Assembly (NCBI GenBank): GCA_030267565.1
Contig: BRXU01000007.1
Coordinates: 1,488,001-1,552,000, forward strand
DNA length: 64,000 bases
Source of the DNA: Pleodorina starrii
Lineage: Eukaryota > Chlorophyta > Chlorophyceae > Chlamydomonadales > Volvocaceae
Direction of reading: 5' to 3'
Program-made: the position numbers and the translations under genes
Shown here: one piece after another, positions 25,101-35,496 of the stretch
How the letters are laid out: every line of letters starts with the position of its first letter
How positions within the stretch are numbered: position 1 is the first letter of the stretch
Notes under the pieces: generated by a model
Database searches by the model: none
Seen by the model: the letters and a program-made list of their open reading frames with translations, nothing else
Told to the model about the DNA's origin: nothing

Positions 25101-26338
25101 CTGGCGACCCAGCCGCCAGCCACCAACCCCGGGGTCTGCTGCTGCCACTGCGGCGGCGGCGGCGGCGGCAGCGGTGCTGCAGAGCTGGCGCTGGAGCTCT
25201 CAATGCGGTGCCGCTTGGGCGGCGGAGGCCCCACCTGCAGCACCTGCTGCGGCGGCATCGACCCTGGCGGCGGCGGCGGCGGCACATTTTGTTGTTGAAT
25301 TGGCGCTGGGAAGGCCTGCGGCGTGGGGATGAAGTAGTCGGTGCAGTATTGTGGCGGCGGCGGCGCGAGCGTGTATGTACCAGCCGCCGCCGCCGCCGCC
25401 GCTGGCGGCGGCGGTCCGCCGCTGCGGCTGACGGCGCCTTGTAAACCGTCCGCCGGGCCGTTGAAGCGCAGGGGGACGCCGGCGGCAGCGGCGGACGCCG
25501 CCGCTACCGCGCCGGCGGCGCCGCCGAAGAGGCCCAAATTTGGTGTCGACGCAGCGGCGGCGAAGGCGTCTGCACGGAAGCTCCTACGAAGCGCTCGCTC
25601 ATATAATGCGGCAGCGGCAGCTTGGTCGAAGTAGCTAGGGTACGGAGGCGGTGGAGAGGGCGGCGCGGTAGCGGCGGTGGCGACGGCGGTCTGGGTCGCT
25701 GGTGCGGTCGCCTCAGCGGTGGTGGAGTGGGGTGGGGCGGAGGTGACGGCGACGTTTCGGGCTTCGTATTCGTTGTTGTTTACGGTAGCGGCGGCAGCGG
25801 CGGCGGCGGCGGCGGCGTGGGGCACGTTCTCCGCGGACGCTTCATTGGCGATCTGCACGGGATGTACGGCAGGGGGTTGCGCAGGTAATTTAGGCGATTG
25901 AGGTCGCGTCAGTTCACTTGGGCCCGACCGACCGACAGACACACGTCTACGGACGTCCGAAGCGATTCCGATTTCATTTCGGAGTGACATGCGCAGCAGC
26001 AGCCGCTGATGCCCTTACGTGCCACAGACACACAGGACACACAGCCAGATGGGCAAAAAACAGTACCACACGCACGATTCAGTACCCGCAGATGGACTGG
26101 CGGAAAGTCAAGACGGGGCCGTGCTTCCGGGCACGGTTGGATTGGATGGACAGGCGCGGGTGGCGCAGCCACAGCGTCTCACCTGCTGCTGCTGTTCATC
26201 CGGGTCCGTGATGAACGCCATGTAATCCAATTGGTCGTCCTCCATCGCCTGGACCGAGTCTTGGAGAACTAGACCCATGGCATCGGCGGTGTTGCTGGCG
26301 GCGAAGGCAGCCGGTGCCGCCGTGGAAGGATTGAGCAT
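19467..26338 (-). CDS. Double AP2-domain transcription factor (AINTEGUMENTA/AIL type), 1645 aa
   Basis: Six exons: 26338-26183, 25852-24214, 23919-22812, 22416-22227, 21800-21609 and 21119-19467; phases close to 1646 codons. AP2 repeat 1 (about residues 961-1032) begins [20 protein letters not shown], carries the extra basic stretch before [20 protein letters not shown], and ends [10 protein letters not shown] linker ([20 protein letters not shown]) leads to repeat 2 (about 1065-1130): [20 protein letters not shown], then [20 protein letters not shown]. Both YRG and RAYD-like elements are present, so DNA binding is likely. The layout with the repeat 1 insertion matches the ANT/AIL/PLETHORA class of plants. 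The remaining 1500 residues are Gln, Ala, Gly, His and Pro runs, including an acidic N-terminal exon ([18 protein letters not shown]). Target genes are unknown. Confidence 0.9.
22143..22202. repeat. (CAA)n trinucleotide array
   Basis: Nearly pure ACA/CAA run with two CCACAA interruptions, in AP2 intron 4 just downstream of the exon 4 donor. Confidence 0.95.
22774..22785. repeat. Dispersed palindrome GACCCACGGGTC
   Basis: In AP2 intron 3, 27 nt from the exon 3 donor. Confidence 0.75.
24490..24501. repeat. Dispersed palindrome GACCCATGGGTC
   Basis: In AP2 exon 2; read as G-P-M-G-L. Confidence 0.8.
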
Positions 26339-27355
26339 TTGTGCGATGGTGGTGGCTGGCCCAGCCGCGTTGCGGGGCGGTGGAGAGGGCCTTGACCGAC
26401 CTTCTGAGACGGACTTGCAAAATTATACCTCCAGAATACGATTGAACTAATTTTATTAAATGTGGCGAAGAACCAGGCCTCAAATGTAGAGGACTCGGTC
26501 GCCGGGTCGTGCCATGGGAGGTGTCGAAAACCTCGCCTGCAGAGAAGCGAACGCCAAAATGCACGAGAAACTAGCGCATTTGTTTATGTATCATAAGACG
26601 ATGCACTTTAGCTTGGCTTTAAAGCCGCCCCGACGAGCGAAGTTGCATCGACGCGACTGGCGCAACCTGGCGCAAGGGCGCATTTCTACAGGGTTTCTAT
26701 GCGCCAAACCCTACCGAGCATTGCACCATCCCCATCAACCTAATAACATGACAAACTCACCTTATGGATGCGATTGGATGCGTTGATGTGGAGAAGCTTG
26801 ACCTATGGTCGACGAGCTCGCTCGCCGAGAAGCAAGCTTCGCGCAGGTGGTTCACCTTGATGCATACAAGCCCGCAACACCTTAAGCATATTAGACTTAT
26901 GCAACTAAACTAAATTTTTGGAAGATTTGTGGGACGCCCCGATTTTCTACCAAAAGCTCTCGTGTCTAGTGGTTGAGGGTGGTTGTTGCCCTGTTGTTGT
27001 AACCCAACGCAGCACCCGAAATGAACTGCTTATCACAACTTGACAGCGAGACACCAAACGCAGCTGCACTTCTCGTGCTTGTATCTGGATTTACAGACAA
27101 GGAACCGCTTTAGCTGGCCTGCCTCAGCCTCTTGCCTCGATCGTGCAACTTACGGAGGACGGTTGCCGTGCAGTTGCTCTCACTTTTTTCTCCTTGGGCC
27201 TTTGCCGCACAATATTTTTCAATTGATCATCGCCCTTGTCCAAGAGACTCAAGGAACGGTTACGCACTGAAAGACAAGGCTCCCGCAGCGCATCCAAACG
27301 CAGACTGCGCGGCAACGCTCTGTACCAGCTGCGCATCCGTGCCCCCCGCGCCAGG

Positions 27356-27360
27356 TTACA
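27356..27360 (-). terminator. TGTAA polyadenylation signal (candidate) for SWS1
   Basis: TTACA on the plus strand, about 825 nt downstream of the SWS1 stop codon. The word is seen; its use is inferred. Confidence 0.3.
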
Positions 27361-28073
27361 GCTGTCGTCCTCGCCAACAGCCGACCTGCGCCCTGCGTGC
27401 TGCGATCCGATGCAATACGCTGGGACGTGTGGGCGGCAACCCAAATGTTGCCATGTTGCTGCATTGCAGCGCCGTCAAAGCGCGCGATAGGGTTGGTTGC
27501 AGCGCGACGCTAAACGCCCTGACGAGGGGCGCAATGCCGCCCGCCAATGGCGCAATCGCGGAACCGTTGCGCCAGCCCTTCCCCAACAGAAGCTGCGCCC
27601 CTCACCAGAACCCCCTCCTCTAATCCCACCTCTCGCTCCACCCACCCCGCACTGCGCATGCGTTCTCGCTGAATGCGCAGCGGAGTTTGAGCTTCTCAGA
27701 GACAGGGCTGGTGGCTCAGAGGTGGCGTTGGGTTACGCACGAAACCAGTAGGGCAACCCACCGGGCGACCCAACAGGGTACTTTTTAACCTCTTCCGAAG
27801 GGAGGCATTCGGCATCGGACATTCGACATCGACATCAGAAAATTCAAAGGCCACAGCGGCCTCGACTAATCCACAAACAGCAGCCGTGTACGGGCACCAG
27901 CTTGCCAGCTGGCCCAGAGCCACTGAAGTCCGGAATGTGGAGCCCACTGCACTACATTGTACTGTACTGCACCGCAACCACCACCGTACGGCACGGCTCC
28001 GAAGCCGTGAAGCTCCGACGAGAGCCCGGGCGGCAATGAACAATTACCCGCAATGCCCTGACCCACGAGCATC

Positions 28074-28168
28074 TCCTGCTCCTACTCCTGCAGTCCTGCT
28101 CCTACTCCTACTCCTGCTCCTGCACTCCTCCTGCTCCTGCAGTCCTGCAGTCCTGCTCCTGCCGTCCT
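28074..28168. repeat. (CTCCTG/CTCCTA)n array in SWS1 3' UTR
   Basis: Imperfect hexanucleotide repeats CTCCTG and CTCCTA with CAGTCCTG variants, beginning some 18 nt past the SWS1 stop codon on the minus strand. Confidence 0.85.
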
Positions 28169-28185
28169 GCACCTACTTGTCCCTC

Positions 28186-29633
28186 CTACTCGCACTGCCC
28201 CAGCAGCATCCTCGCCAGCTCCACATCGCACATCCGCACCACCACCGCCCGCCTCAACACAGTCGCCAGCCGAGCTGCCAGCTGGTGCTTGCACTGCCGG
28301 ACGAGCGAGTGTCCCCGGCGGGAAGTGGGAAGTGGGAAGTGGGGGGCAGGGGTTAGAAAGAGGACCGGGGGACGGCGACGGGTGGACGTTGGTGGTGGTG
28401 ATGGTGGTGGTGAGAGCAGCAGGGTGAGGTGAGGTGAGGAGAAGGTCAGGCGAGGCAAAGCGCAACGCACGGGGATGTCCTGGTCCCCAGGGCCGTGGGC
28501 ATGGACTGCACACGTATGTCTGTCCTGCTCTCCCTCCAGTGCCCTCTCTCCCTCCCTCCCTGCCTCTCTCATGTAGATCAGCAGCTGATCTTCATGAGAG
28601 CATTACCTTGGGTCGGAATCTATCAGCTGATTCCGACCCAAGGTAATGCTGCCCGGCCTCAAGCGCGGCTCAGACAGCCTTGGGCGGCGTGACGTGTACC
28701 CTCCCCAGCACCGCAGCCAGCGCTTCCCCCCCTTGGGCCCACACTCACGCACACGGCCTCACTGCGCCCCACGACATCGTACAGGAAGGACTGGCAGGAG
28801 CAGTAGTGCGACGGGAAGACGAGGTATTGGTCGGGGGGCCTGCTGCCGGGTACCTTCGGCGGGGTGGGTAGGGCGGGGGGAAAGGAGGAGGACAGGGGCA
28901 GGGGGCAGGGGCAGCGGGGGTGGTTGCGGATGGCGGAGTGGCGCCTGATGTTGCGCGTTGTGGGACCGCGTTGCGGGCCGCGTGGTGGGCTGCGTGCACG
29001 ACGTAAGGTACCAAGGTAGGTTGCGTTGCAGGAGGACCGTGTGGGGGATAAGAAAAAGAAGAAATAAATCGCAGCGCAGGGATTTGGGGGAGGGCGCACT
29101 GGAGCAAAAGGTTAGGCACGGCAGAGGAGGCTCTATGATTTGACGAAAGTGCCATCACGCTTCCCCCATCGCACCCTGGCTGCGCTGTGTTCCTAGCTGC
29201 CGGCGCCTGACGGTGTCGGCTGCGGCGCCAACCCTAGCCACCTCCCAGCTGCCTACCTTATATACTGTCCGCCCCGTCCGCTCGCCAACAAAGCATACGA
29301 TCCCGCCACTGTCCACTACTTCCAGCGCCTTTGCGAAGTTCTTGCCGTAAAGCATGTGGAGACTGTCGTACAGTATTACGTAAGATGATCACAGACAAAA
29401 TGAACACAGGGACATAACGTGACCTCGGGAGACAATAATTGAATTGAGATAAAAGCAGAGAGGTGTTGCGCACCTGGCCAACGTTTCGTCGGGAACTGCC
29501 GGACGCGAAGTTGCGATTGGCGGGAAAGGCAAGTTGTCAAGCACAGAGCGAAAGGAAAGGTATAATAAGATAACCATCATTACGTTATACTCACTTTCAA
29601 TATTAGGGTTTTGATTGATGAGTTCCTGAAACT
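28186..29633 (-). CDS. SWS1: SWS1/ZSWIM7 homologue, SWIM-type zinc finger (Shu complex), 5' end unresolved
   Basis: Exons 29633-29595, 29495-29474 (22 nt), 29362-29257, 28853-28749 and 28293-28186, phases closing throughout to about 126 residues plus a missing start. The joined protein runs EFQELINQNPNIEIPDETLA, SLHMLYGKNFAKALEVVD, GRTVYKVPGS, FPSHYCSCQSFLYDVVGRSE, AVCCKHQLAARLA. It follows human ZSWIM7 closely (RIPDEYLLSLKFLFG, YQVLGSS, CHYCSC, CKHLLA; recalled family knowledge). The SWIM motif CxC...CxH is complete (CSC, CKH). SWS1 partners with a RAD51 paralogue and promotes RAD51 filament assembly in homologous recombination. The length fits the family (about 140 aa). The initiator lies upstream of 29633 and I could not place it. 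Exon 4 uses an AAG acceptor. Confidence 0.85.
28576..28650. repeat. Perfect hairpin in last SWS1 intron
   Basis: Arms 28599-28619 and 28630-28650 are exact reverse complements (21 bp, 22 if the loop-closing C/G pair is counted) around a short loop containing ATCAGCTG. A small odd palindrome, GATCAGC-A-GCTGATC, at 28576-28590 precedes it and echoes the loop. It lies inside the intron 28294-28748. Confidence 0.9.
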
Positions 29634-31093
29634 CTGCAAAGCAAGCGTCGCCGGCACTGCGGCGAAAAATATGCACGTTCAACTTGCCGTCCCCAATGAC
29701 AGAAAACACATTATCCTACCGTGCAATTCTTGGTGGCCGTGTGGCGTTTTGCGCTGTCGTCGGCTGCATCGCCGTCGCCAAACTTGCGAAGCAGGACCTA
29801 CGGTATCTGATGTATTCAGTTGAACATTTTATTAATGTCGCAATGTTAATGAAAGCTAAAAATCGCCTAGCCTCCCTCCGCATGTTGTGGGTCAAATACG
29901 GCAGGCGCACGGTCCCCTGGGTCACGCCACAGGTCGCACACGAGTTGGCAATGGCCCCTCAAGGACTTACCTTAAACAACTGTGACCAATCAAACCACCC
30001 TAGGAATGGTCATCTAATACTAAAGCAGTAACTCGATCATGGAAACACCGCCCTTCCGCCATGCCGGGGGTGGGCCGAAACTCTCGACCGGGCGGCGCCA
30101 TCCTGCCATGTCGCGAAGCGAGCCAAGCCACTGTGCCCATACTGAACTTTTGGGGACCACTCCGATCACGCGCGCGCACACGGGCGCGTACGTTGTTGAC
30201 GAGCTGCAGGCTACGGATTAGAATATTGGAAGTGAAGGTGCGAATTGCTGCGGGTGACCAAGGTTCGCGATGGCAAATCGTATATAAGCTGCCATCACCC
30301 TTTCTTAGGGCACACTCCAAGGGCAGGTTCGGCGAATCGCGCGGCGCACAGGCAGTTCCTGTTATGGCCTCGCCGAGAAGGCGTCGCCGCCGGGTGGGCG
30401 AATCTTGGAGCTGCCATCGCGGAATCCAAGACGATCCAAGCACCTTGCTGCCACGCACTCGCGCGCGCAACATTTTTTCCCAGCCCTTCTCCCTGCGTCC
30501 CAGGACAGAATGCACTGCTAGATTCATTTTATTTTCGCTTCGTTGTAAAACTAGTATTGGTAGCACATGCTGCCGGAATGAATAAATTGTTGCACGTAAC
30601 CCTCACTTTGCTGGCGACAAGGTGCCCAAATGCCGTGCCAGGCGTGCGCGCAAGGCCGGACAAGACCAAGGCGGTGGCCATGGTAGTCAATCCTCGCCGC
30701 GCGTCGCCTTCCTTGCTGCGTGCTGATATCCACATATCAGCACGCAGCAAGATGTCGCGGACCGGCACGCCAGCGGTTCCTCCCTTCCGTCGTGTGGCGC
30801 TGTCGTGTATCGTCATGTGCACGACAGAGCCGCACGTGCCGTCATATGACCTGTTCTGAAGATCGCGCCAACCGAGTCCCGGGCTCCATCCAAGCTGAGC
30901 CACCTCGACCCGGAGCCTCACCGCCGCGGCATCGAACGACACGCACACGCGACACGCCATGTCGCCCTCCCGTTTTCTCCCGCCCATCGCCCTCTGGAAT
31001 TTCTCCGCGTTCCTCCGCTGCCTTATCCCGTCCCATCCATGCTTTGCGTGCATCCATGCTTTTGTTTTTCACTTGACTTGACAAAGATGCCCT
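29634..31093. other. Intergenic region upstream of SWS1 and downstream of the aspartic protease
   Basis: It should contain the missing first exon and promoter of SWS1 (29634 upward) and the 3' UTR of the protease (below 31094). Two minus-strand frames (30000-30566 and 30529-31053) are long but show no recognisable protein. A hairpin lies at 30712-30751. Confidence 0.4.
30712..30751. repeat. Perfect 18-bp hairpin
   Basis: Arms 30712-30729 (CTTGCTGCGTGCTGATAT) and 30734-30751 are exact reverse complements with a 4-nt loop CCAC. Intergenic. Confidence 0.9.
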
Positions 31094-34000
31094 TCACTTG
31101 ACGAAGATGCGCTGGTTTCGGAGGTCGAGCACCAGCCGGTCCGCGGACAGGAGGTCGTACCCCAGCACCATGAGCGGCGAGTCTCCGAAACCAAGCGCGG
31201 AGAAGGAGGGGATGTCGCGCACCATCAGAGCCAGCGCGCGGTTGGGCACGTAGGGACTGCCTGCGAGCAGCGGCAGAGCGGCGGCGGTGGCGGTGAGCGG
31301 CGGCGGTGGCGGCAGCGGCGGCCGTGGCGGTGGCGGCGGTGGCGGTGAGCGCGCGTGCGGGGCTGCGTGCGTATGGCCTCTTCAAGCAGCTGCGCGCGGG
31401 TGAGGGCGATGGCGTAAGCTAGGCGGGGAGACGGTGACGTGGGGCAGATCCAACTCAAGTACTGGTCAGCGGTTCTTCCTCTTGGCACGTCTCCAACCAA
31501 CAACTAACAACGCCCAGAATGACTCACCCTCGTCCCCAAGCACCACATCCAAGAATCCTCTCCGGAGCCGCTGGTCACCCCGCTGGCCGCCAAAGGTGGC
31601 GAACTGGTACGGCTGTATACGGCGTGTACGACAGAGGAAGCGGATCAAAAAGGAAGCGCGGGAAGCGAGACGAACCGGATCGAAGGGAGGGCGGAGGGGG
31701 ACGGCGGAGGACAGTGGAGCTCGCGCCCAGGCAGAACCAGGGAGCGGACGGGAAGAGGGAGCCACAGCACGGCGGCAGAGCGTATTACAGCAAGTCAGTA
31801 CGGCCTGGGTATTGCGAGAGTAAGCCTGTGAATGGAAGCCTGTGAGAGGATGCGGCGCAGCGGCTTGCAAAGACGTGCACGTGCATGCGAAAAACGCAAC
31901 GCGGCCCTCGCAATCTGCCAACCCGTGCTTTTGACCTCCTCGCGTCGGCCTCCTGGCCTCGCGTTGCGTCGACCTTCGTTTGTCGTTCCCGTCGCTGCGC
32001 TCCATCTCTGTTAACCTGCTCGAGCGCCTTTGCGTTCCCGGGCCCCCGCTGCCGCCTCCGCCGCGGCGTCGTACCTGCTGCATGCCGCCGCCGCCGGCGC
32101 CCTCGCCGTCGCCGCCGCCGCGGCGCACCCCCGCCAGCTCCGCCGCCGGCCAGTTGAGGATGGAGAAGTTTGCCCCCAGGTCCAGAATGGCGGGAAAGCG
32201 CGCGGAGCCGTTGAGGGACACGGGCACGCCCAGCAGACCGCCTGGGGGGTCAGGGAGTGATACCTGTATGCTCCATTATATAACATGAGTCACTGCGGGC
32301 AGACCGCCTGGGGGGCAGCCGCAGCGAGCAGCCCCCAGCGGGTGGGTGTGTGTGGGCGGGTGGGTGGGGGCGGCGGCGATATGCGCTACCCGCGCCTCAT
32401 GCCCCGCAAGGGACCTCAGACCAGAACCCCAGACCCACCACGGCGACGCCCGCTGCCGCCCTCCGCCCGCCCCCCCCCACCCCAGGTCTCCCCAGGTGTC
32501 TCAGCCCGGTCCAGTTCCTGCTGCAGGACGAGGGCACTCGGCAATCGAGGAGCCCATCTACCTGCCCGCTCGCCCTCAGCTAGCTAACCCCCGAACAGCC
32601 CAGGGTCAGCTAAGTACAACACATATCCGGGTCGACTCCTCCACCTCACCCACCCACCCACCCGAACCCACCCACCCACCCTTGAGCACTTCGCAGTCGA
32701 GCCTCGCCATTCCCTCCACATCCAGCAGCCCCTTGTCGATGTGGCCGGGCGGGTGGAAGGCCAGAGTGCCCCGCTCGGTGGGGCCGTCGGGGCCCTGCGG
32801 CCGCTCCTGCACCACCTCCAGCTCGAACATGCGCAGGAAGCTGAGGCCAAGCACGCCGCCTGCGGGGGGATGGGATGGGGAGGGGTGGGGTGGTGAGGGC
32901 GCTGAGGGATTTGAGGGGTCCCGTCCCGTCCCGTCCCGTCCCGTCCCGTCCCGTCCCGTCCCGTCCCGTCCAGGACTACGAGAGGGTAAAGGAATAAACC
33001 GAACCGCGAATGAGAGAGGTACACCCACCCATTTATTTACAACAGATGAGAAACCGAGCAAACCGAACCGTGCGTTTGCGTATGTATGTGTGGAGGAGAG
33101 AAAGACACAGAGAAACACAGAGAGAGAGAGAGGGACACACCCCCGGCAGCCACTCACCCACTTCGATGTCGTGGTCGGATTTGAGGGTGGTGACGTAGGC
33201 GTCCCGGATGTCCAGCAGCTGGGGGCCCAACCGCAGCGGCGGCAGTCGGACCTTCTGACGCAGCGTCAGCCCGCTGCTGTCGACGCCCTTGACCACCTGG
33301 CGGTTGGCGGTTGACGGTTAGCAGTCTTATTAATCCCTATAACGACCAACGACCAACTGAAGTCACTGGTGACTTCTCGCCGGTGGAAAGGTTTTCCGAG
33401 CCCCCAGCCCACACGCTGCGTCGTTCCGCTTCCAGCCCTCCCCTCTCCCTCCTCCCCACCCCAGTCGCCTCCGCAAAACCCTAAACCCCAAAACCCTCAA
33501 CCCCTAAAAACCCTGAAACCCGCCCTTAACGACCCCTACCTGCCCGTCCGAGGGGCTGAGTCCCAGGCTCTCCCTCAGCTCCGCGGTAATGAGAGCCCCA
33601 CTGCTGCCGCTGTCCAACAGAAAGTTCACGAACCCCACGTCCTCCACGTCTGGGAGCAGCAGGAGCAGCAGGAGTAAGTACCGTAAGTCCGTGGCCGTAG
33701 CAGCAACGGTAGCGGTAGCAGCAGCAGCAACGTGGTGGCAGCATAGCAGTGGTCGCGGCAGCAGCGACAGCGGCGGAAAGTGGGTGCTTCAGCTTTTGTC
33801 AAACCTCAACTCCCGACCTGCCCAGACTTCCCCAAAGCCTCCAAGCTTCCCAAACGCCCAAGCTCTTTAATCTTCAAAACTTCCGACCTCCCAAACGGTT
33901 CCCATAGCCTCCCAAGCTTCACTCCCAAGCTGCTCCACCAAGCTCCCCTAAACTCCCCCCAAGCTGGGTCGCCTCCCACCGATGGGCGCCACGAGGAAGC

Positions 34001-35113
34001 TCTTGATTGCCCGGGGGCTGCGAGGGGATTTGCGGAGGGGGTACGACACGACCTGCGGGAGGGGCCAGCGGAGGGGCCGCGGGGGTTCGGAGCGGTGAGC
34101 CACGGCCGTTCTGCTTGTCCACGAAACCCCGGCTCCGGCCGCCCTGCCTGCCTACAAACCACAGCACAGGCTCCCCCTGGGGTGCCGCCGCGCCAGGCGC
34201 CGCACACCCTGCTGCCGTACCTGGGCCCCGATTTGCGGGCGCCATATGCAACAGGTACGGCAAGTAATACCGGTACTGTTGCCGTACCTGCGATCGCGCC
34301 TTGAGGCTTGCGTCCGCCAAGAGATCCAGCAGCCCCTCCCGGCTGTACGGCAGGACCTGCTCGGCGAGCCCTGGGTGTAGGATGGGGGTTTTCGGGGGAA
34401 AGGAGGAGGAGGAGGCGGGGGTCCCCGGAGGTCAGGTCTGACAGGTGTGACACGTTTGGCAGGTCTGGTAGGCTGGACAGGTGTAGCAGGCGCAGATGCG
34501 AGGGTGGCGCGGGGTTTCTAGGGGGTTTGGTCACGGCTGGCCAATAGGGCTGGGGGTTGGGCTGGGCTGGGCTGCGTGACACCGCCGGATGATGCGACTG
34601 CTGCTCCCTCTCATCTGGCACCTGTGCTCTGACCGTGTCTACGCTACAGCCAAGCTGGCAACTGAAGGGAACATGCAGAATCTTCGATAATGACCAAATA
34701 TCACGCGGAAGTCCTCGTGGCGACACCCTGCTACTGCAACCTAATGCCGTACTAAACAAAGAACACGTTTTCCTGACCGCCCAGGAGAGGATATGCCCTA
34801 TTGAGTAATTGATGGACTCGCCATGTTTCAGGAGTCGTGCGCGCAGGGCTTCATCCGACAGGCGCAGCAGCGCGTCGCGTTCCCGCGCCAACGCCTCCCG
34901 TTGAGCTTCCGCTGCTAGCGCCGCGACCTCATCCGTAGATCGAGCTGTGGTGAGGAGTCGACGCTGTTGCAGCGTGGCTAGACGCTGAGGCTGCCAAGCG
35001 TTCAAGGGAGACATCAACGTCCGGTAAATTAGACCACACCCGTGTTGAGGCTGATATCCCCTACAGCTAGCCAGATAGTGGCTCTGCAAGCGACCTTGCA
35101 TGATCGATGCCAT
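31094..35113 (-). CDS. Retropepsin-like aspartic protease with two active-site-like motifs, 428 aa
   Basis: Nine exons: 35113-34822, 34370-34288, 34052-33980, 33649-33540, 33296-33158, 32859-32680, 32241-32075, 31603-31528 and 31260-31094; phases close to 429 codons. A basic Gln/Arg/Ser-rich N-terminus (about residues 1-60) suggests an organelle transit peptide. The first protease motif is VNFLLDSGSSGALI (Asp near residue 162). The second is FPAILDLGANFSILNW (Asp near 313), followed by PLMVLGYDLLSADRLVLDLR, the flap/C-terminal strand layout of retropepsin-like folds. The protein looks like two retropepsin units in tandem, as in cellular aspartyl proteases of plants. The second motif is DLG rather than DSG/DTG, so its activity is uncertain. 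Intron 1 appears to use a GC donor (CATG|GCGAGT). It shares a 383-bp divergent spacer with the methyltransferase gene. Confidence 0.8.
32919..32972. repeat. (CCCGT)n pentanucleotide array
   Basis: Ten or so perfect CCCGT units within an intron of the aspartic protease gene. Confidence 0.95.
33475..33520. repeat. Telomere-like block, degenerate
   Basis: A run of AAAACCC, CTAAACCCC, CCCTAAAAA and CCCTGAAACCC units in the protease intron, 20 nt from the donor of exon 33649-33540. Confidence 0.7.
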
Positions 35114-35496
35114 TGTCCAGCGAACTGATGATTGCTTGTTTGAGTTTATCGAAGGAGCGACTACGTCATGAATAGGGTTTGCACCGACACGCTTGCAAAT
35201 TAATGCTTATAACGCGCCCGAAGCAACATCATCTACCCGCGATTGTTCACTGCTTATGCTTGAACTTAAAGAGAGGTTGCCAACGCTCGGGAATGACGTT
35301 TTCTAACGGTTTACGCCGTATTAACCGTATTCCAACGAGTCAAATTGAGCTCTTAGCGATAAGTTCTTTCAGGTCATAAGGATTATTACAGAAGTCAGAT
35401 AGTTGTGGCCTCTGTAATTGCAGGAAACCAGCCACAGCCTACAAATACAGAGGAAATAAAGGCAGCACCCTGAAACGCAGGCCATCGCCAAGCAGT
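35114..35496. promoter_or_regulatory. Divergent promoter region
   Basis: A 383-bp spacer between start codons of the aspartic protease (-) and the methyltransferase (+), AT-richer than the coding flanks. No clear TATA box. Shared promoter function is inferred from geometry. Confidence 0.4.

Larger units (their letters stand above)
26339..28185. other. Intergenic region, AP2 upstream / SWS1 downstream
   Basis: 26339-27050 is relatively AT-rich and probably holds the AP2 promoter and 5' UTR. 27050-28057 has no recognisable exon. A pyrimidine repeat lies directly beyond the SWS1 stop codon. No RNA gene recognised. Confidence 0.45.

Noticed and set aside
30000..31053. Two minus-strand frames of 174-188 codons
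   Set aside because: They look less repetitive than most but match nothing I know, have no splice context and overlap a perfect hairpin; not strong enough to call a gene.
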